A stretch of 44,975 nt of DNA from Candidatus Woesearchaeota archaeon (GCA_016203395.1 JACQMV010000008.1:1-44975); one strand, 5' to 3'; shown: positions 25,808 to 35,545, numbered from the stretch's first letter. Program-made: numbers and translations. The notes: generated by a model not told the origin, from the letters alone.

Positions 25808-26968
25808 ATGTTAATATTCCTTTCGGTTTTTGTTATTGCTATGCAAACACACAGTTGGGAACGGATGGACAGATGCTGTCTTGTTGGGCGACAGGAGCAT
25901 CATGTTATAGAAAGTGCTATCAGAAATACGCAGTATGGTGATATTGTTTTTGAGGAATTGCGTCCTTTTCTTGAAAAGGAGCATTGTTCTATTAGTGCAG
26001 TTGTTAATGGATGCCTTCAGGCATTATCTTTCTTTACTTATGACATAGAAAGAAACAGTAGGGTGAAACCAACCAGTGAGCTTATTGCTTTTGCTGCAAC
26101 AAGGCAGTCAGCATTTGATCTTGTGGGCTATTGGAAAACACATTTCAGCCCGGTTAATGGCTGCCAGAGATTATGCAATATTCGCGTGGCTCTGGATGAC
26201 ATCTGTGGCAGTAGGTTTATTGCAGAGGCGTTGAACGCTCATGGCTTCAGGGTTGAGGCAGTTCTTCCTGATTATTTTAAGATTGGAGAACATTCTTTTT
26301 CTGTTGCAGAATATGCCTTTAATACTTCTGAACGGGATGCAGTGTTTCCTGAAAGAGATGCTTTGCTTCCAAAGATCATGAATGATGTTTTTCTGAACTC
26401 TGATGTTGTGGCTTACCCGAATGCATGGCTTAATAGCATGTGCAAAAAGCTATCTGGGGCTTTTGAGCTTAGAAGAGCAGTGTTGAATGATTCAGCCATG
26501 ATTGTTGAGTTGTTATCTCATGTTTTTCCCATTTATGGAACATGTAATCTTGCTGAAGCAATCCCTGTGATGCTGAGCAACAATAGCTCTGTTGCGCCTA
26601 TTGTTTATGTTAGTGCAGATAGAACATCAGGAAGAGTTGTTGGAACTTGTACTGTTGAGAAGTATCCTTTTGCGACAGCAGAACTTACTGATGTTGCGGT
26701 TCATCCTGACTTTAATGGTAATGGATTGGGAACTGCTTTGTGTTATCTTGCTTTGTGTGAAGCCAGATGTCATGGTGTTTTGCATTATTATTGTGATGAC
26801 GTTCCTGATTCACCTATGAATAAAGTAGCAAAGCGTTTAGGTGCTTCTCTTTGCGGGATTCATCGTTGCCATGTGAGAATCAGCACTCGCAATCTTCGTG
26901 ATGCTCTTGGCAGGGACGATGCCTATGTTGATTTAGTAGTGTGTTCTGGCTCAACGGAGTTTGTATGA
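25808..26968 (+). CDS. GNAT-family N-acetyltransferase
   Basis: C-terminal AELTDVAVHPDFNGNGLGTALCYLALCEARCHGV...MNKVAKRLGA acetyl-CoA binding motif; exact start uncertain. Confidence 0.75.
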   Translation: MLIFLSVFVIAMQTHSWERMDRCCLVGRQEHHVIESAIRNTQYGDIVFEELRPFLEKEHCSISAVVNGCLQALSFFTYDIERNSRVKPTSELIAFAATRQSAFDLVGYWKTHFSPVNGCQRLCNIRVALDDICGSRFIAEALNAHGFRVEAVLPDYFKIGEHSFSVAEYAFNTSERDAVFPERDALLPKIMNDVFLNSDVVAYPNAWLNSMCKKLSGAFELRRAVLNDSAMIVELLSHVFPIYGTCNLAEAIPVMLSNNSSVAPIVYVSADRTSGRVVGTCTVEKYPFATAELTDVAVHPDFNGNGLGTALCYLALCEARCHGVLHYYCDDVPDSPMNKVAKRLGASLCGIHRCHVRISTRNLRDALGRDDAYVDLVVCSGSTEFV

Positions 26969-27627
26969 ATACCGTTGTCACAGGTGCTGGTTCATTGTTC
27001 GGGTTTGCATTACATCCTTTTTTTGTTTTTGATTTCAGTGCTTCAAATGAGGATACTAAAAACATGAATCTTAGTGATGCTAATGTTTTTGATAGTCATG
27101 TAAAATCTATGATTAAAAAGAATAATGCCGTTGTTGGTATTGGCAAGTATGCTGAAGACAGGGTTATTTATCAAAGAAGTGCATTATTCGGAAATGAAAG
27201 AACAATTCATTTAGGTGTTGATATCATTCTTCCTGCTGGAACAGCAGTGCATTCGCCTTTTGATGGCGTTGTTCACAGTTTTGATGATAATAAGGGTTTT
27301 GGCGACTATGGCCCAACAATCATTCTTCAGCACGAGATTGATGGTTTTGTTTTTTTCACTCTTTATGGACACCTTAGCAGGGAGTCACTCATCAGTATTG
27401 CAGAAGGGCAAAGAATTGTTAAAAGTCAGATAATAGGAGAGATTGGCTCTAAAGAGATTAATGGACAGTGGTTTGAGCATCTTCATTTTCAGATAATTCT
27501 TGACATGCTCAACAAAAAAGGAGATTTTCCAGGAGTTTGCTGCAAAGATGAAAAGGATAAATGGTTGCGCCTCTGTCCTGATCCGACACAAATACTTAAA
27601 ATCCCACAGCTTTATAAAACACTTTAA
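26941..27627 (+). CDS. M23-like (lysostaphin-type) metallopeptidase-fold protein
   Basis: HLGVDIILPAGTAVHSPFDGVVHSF, LYGHLS, HLHFQI motifs; overlaps the GNAT gene. Confidence 0.75.
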   Translation: MFWLNGVCMNTVVTGAGSLFGFALHPFFVFDFSASNEDTKNMNLSDANVFDSHVKSMIKKNNAVVGIGKYAEDRVIYQRSALFGNERTIHLGVDIILPAGTAVHSPFDGVVHSFDDNKGFGDYGPTIILQHEIDGFVFFTLYGHLSRESLISIAEGQRIVKSQIIGEIGSKEINGQWFEHLHFQIILDMLNKKGDFPGVCCKDEKDKWLRLCPDPTQILKIPQLYKTL

Positions 27628-27639
27628 GTTTGTGAAGTT

Positions 27640-28611
27640 ATGCGAATACTTGTTACTGGTGCAGCAGGGTTTCTTGGCACAAACCTTTGTCTGCGATTAA
27701 TTAAAGAAGGGCACAAGGTTATCGGGGTTGATAATTTTCAGACAGGCCGGCTTGATAACATCACAATGCTTAAGGAAGCCAGCAAAAAGGACCCTATTGC
27801 TTTTTTCAATGTTGATATTACGCAAGCATTTGATTACAATAGAGAATACAATGGAAAGCTGGATTGGATTTTTCATCTTGCCTGTCCTGCTTCACCGCCA
27901 CATTATCAAAAGGATATGCGGAATACTGTTCTTGTTAATGTTCTTGGAACAGATAACGCAATACAGATGGCGAAAGCGCACAATGCAAGAATACTTCTAG
28001 CATCAACATCAGAGGTGTATGGTGATCCTTTGGAGCACCCTCAAAAAGAAACGTACTGGGGGCGCCGTAATCCTTTCGGTCCAAGATCCTGCTACGATGA
28101 AGGGAAAGCAGCAGCCGAGGCATTAATGTTTGCTGCAATTAACCAAGCAGGTGTGAAAGGTAGGATTGCAAGAATTTTCAACACCTATGGCCCGTTTATG
28201 GATGCTAATGACGGTCGTGTTGTTTCTAATTTTATTGTAAAATCATTAAAAAACGATTCTTTGGAAGTTTATGGCGATGGTTCTCAAACTAGAAGTATCT
28301 GTTTTGTTGATGATATGATTGACGGCCTGATTAAATTAATGGAATCAGATGTTCAGGAGCCAGTGAATCTTGGTAATCCTGATGAAAAAACAGTTCTGGA
28401 GCTTGCGAGAATAATACTCAAATTAACTCGCTCTTCTTCTGCAATAATTCATAAGCCATTGCCTATTGATGATCCGAAACAAAGGTGTCCGGATATTTCA
28501 AAAGCAAAAAAACTTCTAAACTGGCAGTCAAAAGTAAGCATTGAAGAAGGTATCAAAAAAACAATTCCGTATTTCAGGAAAGTATTAGAATTATCAGCAG
28601 GTAATGTATGA
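27640..28611 (+). CDS. NAD-dependent epimerase/dehydratase, UDP-glucuronate decarboxylase-like
   Basis: MRILVTGAAGFLGTNL, DWIFHLACPASPPHYQKD, STSEVYGDPLEHPQKETYWGRRNPFGPRSCYDEGKAAAEAL, RIFNTYGPFM. Confidence 0.88.
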   Translation: MRILVTGAAGFLGTNLCLRLIKEGHKVIGVDNFQTGRLDNITMLKEASKKDPIAFFNVDITQAFDYNREYNGKLDWIFHLACPASPPHYQKDMRNTVLVNVLGTDNAIQMAKAHNARILLASTSEVYGDPLEHPQKETYWGRRNPFGPRSCYDEGKAAAEALMFAAINQAGVKGRIARIFNTYGPFMDANDGRVVSNFIVKSLKNDSLEVYGDGSQTRSICFVDDMIDGLIKLMESDVQEPVNLGNPDEKTVLELARIILKLTRSSSAIIHKPLPIDDPKQRCPDISKAKKLLNWQSKVSIEEGIKKTIPYFRKVLELSAGNV

Positions 28612-29099
28612 GCTTCTACGTTATTATTCGCGGACCGTTGGGGTGTGGAAAAACAACAGTATCAAAAATTCTTTGTAGGGTATTAAACGCCGAATACGTT
28701 TCGTTTGATAATGTTCTTGAGGACAACGGGTTGGATAAAGAGAATTATGCGTTTACTGCTGAGGATTTTATTAAAGCAAACGCGATTGTACTAGATTCTG
28801 CTCAAAAGTGGCTGAATGAAAACAAGATAGTTGTTTTTGATGGATGTTTTTATTTTAAAGAGCAAATAAAACATCTTGAGGAAAATCTTTCTGGCAAGGG
28901 GTATACATTCACATTGAAATGTTCGCTAAATACATGCATAAAAAGAGATAGCAGTAGAGCAAAAGTTTATGGTGAGCAGGCAGCAAAAGAAGTTTACCTG
29001 CTTGTTTCAAAATTTGATTATGGGATCATCATTAATACCGAAGACAAAACTGAAAAAGCAGCTGCTAACGAAATACTATCGCATCTCCCGGAAAGATAA
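28608..29099 (+). CDS. P-loop kinase-like protein
   Basis: 163 aa, Walker A IIRGPLGCGKTTVSKIL; 4-nt overlap with the upstream epimerase gene. Confidence 0.7.
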   Translation: MSFYVIIRGPLGCGKTTVSKILCRVLNAEYVSFDNVLEDNGLDKENYAFTAEDFIKANAIVLDSAQKWLNENKIVVFDGCFYFKEQIKHLEENLSGKGYTFTLKCSLNTCIKRDSSRAKVYGEQAAKEVYLLVSKFDYGIIINTEDKTEKAAANEILSHLPER

Positions 29100-29159
29100 T
29101 CCGCGTCTATAAGCATTATCGTGATGGTCAAAAGCTGGAAAGTTAACAGTTATTCTTAT

Positions 29160-29975
29160 TCAAGCCATAACGGGCTCGGCAGTATGCTGTGAGTCCATCA
29201 TTTCTGCAAGAGTGAATCTTTTTGTGTTTAAACGCCAGACTTTAAGCGCATATCCCAAGCTTTTTTTCGGTTCTGGATGGATGACAAAATATTTAGCGTT
29301 TTCGTTCCATAAGCACACTCTGTTTCTGCCTGCTGTTTTGGCTAATTGCATGTTGTAATCTGCTCTCTGCGCTGCTGACTCGTATGGTTCTGCACGTTCT
29401 TTTTCCCATTTCGTTAGCCCTATAGAGATTGTTATCTCTTCGTGTGGGCTCGTTTTTATGCTTTCAGTGGCTATGAGTAATCTACACCTGTTCGCTGCAG
29501 ATAGTGCAGAATAATCGTGTTCTGTTGCAAGTATCAGCTCCATTTCTTCTCCGTGCAGATGGTATGCTTTTCTAAATTTCTTGTCGCCTACTTCTTTAAG
29601 CCGGTCTGTTTCTCTTATAGATTTTGCTAACGTGCTTACTGTAAGCCGAAGAACATTATCGCCAACCTTTTCTCCGTATATTTTGTTGAATCTGCCGAAA
29701 TAATCTATGTCTATTTTAGCAACGTAAACGCTGTTTTCTCCATTTAGCCGTCTGTTGCCTATTTTTGACAAAGATAGTCTGTTAACATCATCATCTCTCA
29801 CAGTTGAGTTATTGTGTCCACTTACAGGGTTTGTTGTTGCCAGTGTTTGTAAGTGCTCCACAACTTCTATCACTCCTTGAAGTCCTGTAGCTTTAGGATT
29901 GTGAGCCCATAATTGCTTCAGGTATTCAACAGCGTTGCGGTATTTTCCCGAGTCATAGAGCTTACTCTTTGCCAT
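29160..29975 (-). CDS. GGDEF-like domain protein
   Basis: VAKIDIDYFGRFNKIYGEKVGDNVLRLTVSTLAKSIRETDRL...AYHLHGEEMELILA...ITISIGLTKW...AQRADYNMQLAKTAGRNRV; the motif is degenerate (HGEEM). Start taken at MAKSKLY. Confidence 0.7.
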   Translation of the reverse strand: MAKSKLYDSGKYRNAVEYLKQLWAHNPKATGLQGVIEVVEHLQTLATTNPVSGHNNSTVRDDDVNRLSLSKIGNRRLNGENSVYVAKIDIDYFGRFNKIYGEKVGDNVLRLTVSTLAKSIRETDRLKEVGDKKFRKAYHLHGEEMELILATEHDYSALSAANRCRLLIATESIKTSPHEEITISIGLTKWEKERAEPYESAAQRADYNMQLAKTAGRNRVCLWNENAKYFVIHPEPKKSLGYALKVWRLNTKRFTLAEMMDSQHTAEPVMA

Positions 29976-30134
29976 TAGTATAATAAGTACTGGTTTAATT
30001 ATAAAGATGTGCAAAACTGGCGAGTTTTCTTTATTTGAATCATTCTAATGGCTTATTACTTACCAAAACAGATAAAAAAAGAAAGGTTACCATTATTGGT
30101 AACATTTATATAACTCATCTTACTTTATAGTTGT

Positions 30135-30629
30135 ATGGGTGTTCGTGAGCTTGCTTTTGAGTGCATTTCTAGTTCGGAGCATGGTGTTACTTTGCAGGAA
30201 GTCTGCTCTTTTCTTGCTCTTGAGCGTCATACTGTTGCAAAGTATTTGGATGTTTTGCGCTCGCAGGGTTTGATTAATTTTAAGCAGGCTGGCATGTCTA
30301 AGCTTTGGTTTGCTACTAAGCACCCATTTATTGAGGTTTTGAAAAATGAGGATATTTCTGATGGCATTAAGTCAATTGCTGATTCTGTTGGCCGTGTTGC
30401 TATTGTTAATAAGGATTACAAGGTTGAATGGTCTAATTCAGGGATAAAGGAAGCGCAGTGTTTTGAGGCGTTGGCTCATAGTAAGGAGAGGTGTCAGAAT
30501 TGTCCTGCAAGCCGGACTTTTAAGACAGGAAAAGTGCATGAAGCAAATATTGGTGAAACGCTTGTGATTACTCGTCCTTTGAAGGATAATAAGGGAAATG
30601 TTGTTGGGATTGTTGAGATAAGAAAATGA
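30135..30629 (+). CDS. HTH transcriptional regulator with PAS-like C-terminal domain containing a Cys cluster
   Basis: N-terminal winged-helix-like region (VTLQEVCSFLALERHTVAKYLDVLRSQGLINFKQ), C-terminal VAIVNKDYKVEWSNSGIKE...CFEALAHSKERCQNCPASRTF...GIVEIRK; first gene of the SUF cluster. Confidence 0.75.
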   Translation: MGVRELAFECISSSEHGVTLQEVCSFLALERHTVAKYLDVLRSQGLINFKQAGMSKLWFATKHPFIEVLKNEDISDGIKSIADSVGRVAIVNKDYKVEWSNSGIKEAQCFEALAHSKERCQNCPASRTFKTGKVHEANIGETLVITRPLKDNKGNVVGIVEIRK

Positions 30630-30931
30630 TTGCTATAACACAAAATGCTGAAAAGATAATTCGCTCGCAAGCAAAAAGCGGCGAGGGTTTAAGGATTAAA
30701 GTAGTTGCAGGTGGCTGCGCTGCTTACATGTATGAACTTGGTTTTAGCAAACCATTAGAAGGTGATTCTATTATTCAGCAAGGAGCCGCTCTTGTTATTG
30801 TTGATAAGGATTCTATTAGTTTTCTTAAGGGTTCTGTAGTTGATTATCGTAGTGGATTGCAGAATAATGGTTTTGTTGTCAGAAATCCTAATGTCAAACG
30901 CAGTTGTTCCTGCGGGCATAGTGTAGCATGA
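30626..30931 (+). CDS. sufA: A-type Fe-S carrier (IscA/SufA family)
   Basis: 101 aa with three cysteines in the ATC pattern (GGCAAYMYELGF ... SCSCGHS). Confidence 0.88.
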   Translation: MIAITQNAEKIIRSQAKSGEGLRIKVVAGGCAAYMYELGFSKPLEGDSIIQQGAALVIVDKDSISFLKGSVVDYRSGLQNNGFVVRNPNVKRSCSCGHSVA

Positions 30932-32316
30932 GCAAGATAGATCGTTCGGCATATGATGATCCTGTTTTGAGTAAAATAGTTTTTAAGCTACCAGATGGTT
31001 TGACAGAAGATGCTGTTCGCCTTATTTCTAAGGACAAGAATGAGCCAGAGTGGATGTTGCACCATCGTTTACATTGTTTTAAGTTGTTTGAGCAATTGAA
31101 AATGCCTGATTGGGGTCCGGATCTTGAAAAGCTTGACTTGTCTAAAATAAGTTTTTTTGCAAAACCTGATTCTGTTTCTAACGCGACCAGTTGGGATGCT
31201 GTTCCAAAGGAGATTAAGCTGACGTTTGAAAGGTTAGGTATTCCTGAAGCAGAAAGAAAATCATTAGCAGGTGTTGGTGCGCAGTATGAGTCTCAGGTTG
31301 TTTATCATAAACTGCAGGAAGACTTAGAAAATAAAGGGGTTATTTTTCTTGATATGGATGTTGCTTTGCAGAAATATCCTGAGCTGGTAAAGCAGTATTT
31401 TATGAAATGCGTGCCTCCTTCTTTGCATAAGTTTGCTGCGTTGCATGGTGCTGTTTGGAGTGGTGGCACCTTTCTCTACGTCCCTGCAAACGTCATCATT
31501 GACAAACCATTGCAGGCATATTTTAGAATGAATGCAAAAAAAATGGGGCAGTTTGAACACACTTTGATTGTTGTTGAAGAAAACGCACAGGTTCATTACA
31601 TGGAGGGCTGTTCTGCCCCTCAATATGAGCAAGCAAGTCTTCATGCTGGGTGTGTTGAGGTTTTTGTTAAAAAGAACGCGAGAACAAGATATAGTAGTGT
31701 TGAGAACTGGAGTAAGAATACGTTTAATCTTAATACAAAGCGGGCTTTGGTTGATGAGAATGCATTAATGGAGTGGATTAATGGAAACATGGGTTCTGGT
31801 GTTACAATGCTTTATCCTTGCACTGTTTTGAAAGGAAAGAATAGTTCTGCAAATTGTTTGGGTATTGCCTTTGCTGGTAAAGGTCAGAATCAGGATACTG
31901 GGATGAAAGTATATCATCTTGCTTCTAATACAACGAGTATTATTAAAAGCAAGAGCATTTCAAAGAATGGCGGGATAACAACTTATCGCGGTCTTGTAAA
32001 GATCGCTAAAGGTGCGTTTAATTCTAAGGTGAATGTTCAGTGTGATGCGTTGATGGCAGATAATTCTAGTGAATCAAATACTATTCCATATATTGAGGTT
32101 CTTGAGCCGCATTCTACAACAACTCATGAAGCAACTGTTGGAAAGATTGGTGATGACCAGATTTTTTATCTTATGAGTCGTGGCTTATCAGAAGAACAGG
32201 CAGCGCAGATGATTGTCTCTGGTTTTGTTGAGCCAGTTATTAAGCAGCTTCCTGTTGAATATGCTATTGAGCTTAATCGTCTTATAGAGCTTGAGATGGA
32301 GGGTTCGCTAGGATGA
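30928..32316 (+). CDS. sufB: Fe-S assembly protein SufB
   Basis: SAWSGGTFLYVP-type motif (AVWSGGTFLYVPANVIID), MEGCSAPQY, EATVGKIGDDQIFYLMSRGLSEEQAAQMIVSGFVEP. Confidence 0.95.
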   Translation: MSKIDRSAYDDPVLSKIVFKLPDGLTEDAVRLISKDKNEPEWMLHHRLHCFKLFEQLKMPDWGPDLEKLDLSKISFFAKPDSVSNATSWDAVPKEIKLTFERLGIPEAERKSLAGVGAQYESQVVYHKLQEDLENKGVIFLDMDVALQKYPELVKQYFMKCVPPSLHKFAALHGAVWSGGTFLYVPANVIIDKPLQAYFRMNAKKMGQFEHTLIVVEENAQVHYMEGCSAPQYEQASLHAGCVEVFVKKNARTRYSSVENWSKNTFNLNTKRALVDENALMEWINGNMGSGVTMLYPCTVLKGKNSSANCLGIAFAGKGQNQDTGMKVYHLASNTTSIIKSKSISKNGGITTYRGLVKIAKGAFNSKVNVQCDALMADNSSESNTIPYIEVLEPHSTTTHEATVGKIGDDQIFYLMSRGLSEEQAAQMIVSGFVEPVIKQLPVEYAIELNRLIELEMEGSLG

Positions 32317-33326
32317 GTTCGCAGGAATTAGCAAAGAAAAAGGCAGTTGAGGATTCTAAAGTGCTGCCAATGCCTGAATTTAAGTATGGCATAACTGTGC
32401 GTCTTAATGCTGATGAAAAGGCATTTTGTGTTCCTTCTCATGAAGAGGTTGATACAATTCCTTTTGGGATTAATATGGCGTTAAGTAAAGAGTCCTCGTT
32501 TATTCTTGAGTATGATGATAAATTGTCTGCTTTGCATGCAGGATTGCTTGGAAAGAGCATTTTTATTCATATTCCTGAGGGGTTTGTTTCAAAAACTCCT
32601 GTCATTATTTCAAATAATATTACAAAGAACGCGTGTATTGATGCAATTCGTGTTGTTGTTGAGCCAAATGCTGATGTTATTCTTATTGAAAAAAATGATT
32701 TTTGTAATGTTCGTTTTTCAAGAGTGAATATTGAAGTTAAGCATAATTCTAAGCTCACGTATGCTAGTTCTTATAGCAATAAAGTGTTATGGGTTAGAAA
32801 GAATGCTGTTGTTGGCGATAATGCTTCTCTTCAGTGGTGTGAGTGTGTAAAAAGCACTCATCTTGCTTATTCCAGAACGTTCAGTAAGCTTGATGGCAGG
32901 AATTCGTCTGTTGATAATACGTCTGTGTTTTCTGGCTGTTCTGGCCAGTTTGACATAGGTGTTACAAACGAGCACGTTGGTAGTTTTTCAAAAAGCAATC
33001 TTCTTTCTAAGGGCGTGCTTGATGGAACAGCAAAAGGGATTGCTCAAGGCACGATAATTGTGGGAGAACATGCCTTCAAAAGCGACAGTTATCAGAAAGA
33101 GGACTTGCTTTTATTAGGCGATAATTCAGAAGGGGACTCAATTCCCCAGTTGTTTATTCATAATCATGATGTTCGTTGCACGCATGGGGCGAGCGTATCA
33201 AGTATTGACGAGAATCAGCTATTCTATTTGTCTAGCAGAGGCATTTCGTTTGAGGATGCTAAGAATTTACTTGTTGACGGGTTTCTTGCGCACGCAGTTA
33301 AGAAAATGCCTAAGGAGGCGTTATGA
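32313..33326 (+). CDS. sufD: Fe-S assembly protein SufD (SufB/D family)
   Basis: NHDVRCTHGASVSSIDENQLFYLSSRGISFEDAKNLLVDGFL. Confidence 0.92.
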   Translation: MSSQELAKKKAVEDSKVLPMPEFKYGITVRLNADEKAFCVPSHEEVDTIPFGINMALSKESSFILEYDDKLSALHAGLLGKSIFIHIPEGFVSKTPVIISNNITKNACIDAIRVVVEPNADVILIEKNDFCNVRFSRVNIEVKHNSKLTYASSYSNKVLWVRKNAVVGDNASLQWCECVKSTHLAYSRTFSKLDGRNSSVDNTSVFSGCSGQFDIGVTNEHVGSFSKSNLLSKGVLDGTAKGIAQGTIIVGEHAFKSDSYQKEDLLLLGDNSEGDSIPQLFIHNHDVRCTHGASVSSIDENQLFYLSSRGISFEDAKNLLVDGFLAHAVKKMPKEAL

Positions 33327-34471
33327 GCGATTTTCCAATTCTAAAGGATATTGTTTATCTTGATAATGCTTCAACAACGCAAAAGCCATTAGTAGTGATT
33401 GAGGCAGTTAAGCAGTATTATGAAAAGTATAATGCTAACATTCATCGTGGTGTTTACAGTTTAAGTGAACATTCTACTTTATTATTTGAGAATGCTAGGA
33501 AGGCGGTTTCTGAATTCGTAAATGCAGAATGTGTTGTTTTCACAAAGAGTGCTACTGAGGGCTTGAATCTTGTTGCAAAAGGGCTTCCGTTAATAAAAGG
33601 TGATGAAGTTATTCTTACAGACATGGAGCATCATTCAAATATTCTGCCATGGCAGCAGGTTGCAAAAGAAAAAGGCATTATTTTGAAGTTTGCTCGTGTT
33701 AAGAATTTTTCTCTTGACGTGGATCATTTAGTATCTTTGTTTTCTCCTAAAACAAAGGTTGTGAGCATATGTCATGTTTCTAATGTTCTTGGTTGTGAGA
33801 ATCCGATTAAAGAGATAAGTAGAATTGCGCATTCCAATAATGCTTTGATTGTTATTGATGCGAGTCAGAGCGTTCCTCATATGACTATTGACGTAAAGGA
33901 ATTAGGTGCTGATTTTTTGGTGTTTTCAGGTCATAAAATGCTTGCGCCTATGGGTGTTGGGGTTTTGTGTGGAAAGAAGAAATGTTTGGAAATGCTTTCT
34001 CCTCTTGTTTCAGGTGGCGGCGGTATAAAGAATGTTGAGCAGCACGATTTCTCGCTTAATGATGTTCCTGACCGGCTTGAGGCAGGCACTCCTAATGTCG
34101 CGTCTGTTGTGGGACTTGCAGCAGCAATTGAGTATCTTAAAGGTATTGGCATGGAGAAGGTAACGCATCAGGTAAACTGGCTTACTGATTATGCTTTGAA
34201 GAAACTCAGTTCTAACAGGAGTATTGTTGTTTTTGGCGGCAGCAATGGCGTTATTAGTTTTGGTGTTGATGGCGTGCATTCTCATGATGTTTGCTCTATT
34301 CTTGATCAGAAGAATATTTGTGTAAGAGGAGGACATCATTGTGCTATGCTTTTGATGAAACAACTGGGCATTAAGGACTGTGTTAGAGCTTCATTTTATT
34401 TTTACAATACAAAAGATGATGTTGACAAGCTTGCTGATTCGCTCTCGCTTGTGAAGGAGGTTTTAGCATGA
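33323..34471 (+). CDS. sufS: Cysteine desulfurase SufS
   Basis: YLDNASTTQKP, HSNILPWQQ, DASQSVPHMTIDVKELGADFLVFSGHKMLAPMGVGVL, RGGHHCAMLLM. Confidence 0.95.
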   Translation: MSDFPILKDIVYLDNASTTQKPLVVIEAVKQYYEKYNANIHRGVYSLSEHSTLLFENARKAVSEFVNAECVVFTKSATEGLNLVAKGLPLIKGDEVILTDMEHHSNILPWQQVAKEKGIILKFARVKNFSLDVDHLVSLFSPKTKVVSICHVSNVLGCENPIKEISRIAHSNNALIVIDASQSVPHMTIDVKELGADFLVFSGHKMLAPMGVGVLCGKKKCLEMLSPLVSGGGGIKNVEQHDFSLNDVPDRLEAGTPNVASVVGLAAAIEYLKGIGMEKVTHQVNWLTDYALKKLSSNRSIVVFGGSNGVISFGVDGVHSHDVCSILDQKNICVRGGHHCAMLLMKQLGIKDCVRASFYFYNTKDDVDKLADSLSLVKEVLA

Positions 34472-34845
34472 ACATGTATCAGGAGAATATTCTTGAGCAT
34501 TCCAGGAATCCTAGTAATTATGGTGTTCTTGACAAATTCACTCATTCAGTATTTGATAGCAATCCTTTATGCGGTGATGAAGTGAGTATCCAATTGCTTG
34601 TTGATAGTGGCATTATCAAAAAGGTTGCTTTTTCTTCTGTAGGTTGTGTTATTTCAAGAGCGGGCTCTAGCATTATTACTGAATTTGTTATTGGTAAATC
34701 TGTTGATGACATAAAAAAGATGTCAAAAGAGGATATGCTCGGCATTCTTAATGTTGAATTAAGTGCTTCGCGTATAAAATGCGCCCTCCTCGGATTTGTA
34801 GCGCTGAAGAAATCTTTATGGGGTGTTAGTGATGTTGCAGATTAA
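34468..34845 (+). CDS. sufU: SufU/IscU-type Fe-S scaffold
   Basis: YQENILEHSRNPSNYGVL, NPLCGDEV, SVGCVISRAGSSIITE, RIKCALLGF. Confidence 0.9.
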   Translation: MNMYQENILEHSRNPSNYGVLDKFTHSVFDSNPLCGDEVSIQLLVDSGIIKKVAFSSVGCVISRAGSSIITEFVIGKSVDDIKKMSKEDMLGILNVELSASRIKCALLGFVALKKSLWGVSDVAD

Positions 34846-35545
34846 GAATCTTTCAGTTTTAGTTGGTGAAAAGCAGATTTTGAATGATATTTGTTTAGAT
34901 GTTCCTGAAGGAAAGATTACAGTTCTCATGGGCCCTAATGGTTCTGGAAAGAGCACGTTAGCAAATGTAATAATGGGTAATCCCTGCTATTCTGTTCGTA
35001 GTGGAAGTATTCTTATGGATAATGAAGAAGTGCGTTTGTTAAGTCCTTCAGAGCGAGCAAAAAAGGGGATTTTTCTTTCATTTCAGAATCCTGTAGAAAT
35101 CCCGGGTGTTTCATTGACTAATGTTTTACGAACAGCATTTATTGCAGTAAAGGGGAAGATTAGTGTTTTTGAGTTTTCAAAGATTCTTAAAGAGAAAATG
35201 TGCCTGCTTGGCATTGATGAGAGCTTTGCTTCCCGTTCATTGAACGAGGGTTTTTCAGGTGGAGAAAAAAAGAAGGCAGAAATGTTGCAGCTCGCAGTAT
35301 TGCAGCCAAAGATCGCTCTTCTTGATGAAACAGACTCTGGTGCAGATACTGATGTGCTTAGAGTGTTTGGTAAACATATTAACCTCATGAAGCAGCAAGG
35401 CATGGGTGCTTTGATAATAACGCATTATGACAGAATGTTAGACATTGTGAAGCCGGATTTTGTGCACGTGATGAAGGATGGCAGGATTGTGGAGAGCGGT
35501 TCTGAGGAATTGGCAATAAAAGTCTCTGAACATGGCTACTTATAA
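34832..35545 (+). CDS. sufC: Fe-S assembly ATPase SufC
   Basis: MGPNGSGKSTLANVIMG, FSGGEKKKAEMLQLAVLQPKIALLDETDSGADTD; ORF opens at 34823, likely start MLQIKNLSVLVG. Confidence 0.94.
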   Translation: MLQIKNLSVLVGEKQILNDICLDVPEGKITVLMGPNGSGKSTLANVIMGNPCYSVRSGSILMDNEEVRLLSPSERAKKGIFLSFQNPVEIPGVSLTNVLRTAFIAVKGKISVFEFSKILKEKMCLLGIDESFASRSLNEGFSGGEKKKAEMLQLAVLQPKIALLDETDSGADTDVLRVFGKHINLMKQQGMGALIITHYDRMLDIVKPDFVHVMKDGRIVESGSEELAIKVSEHGYL

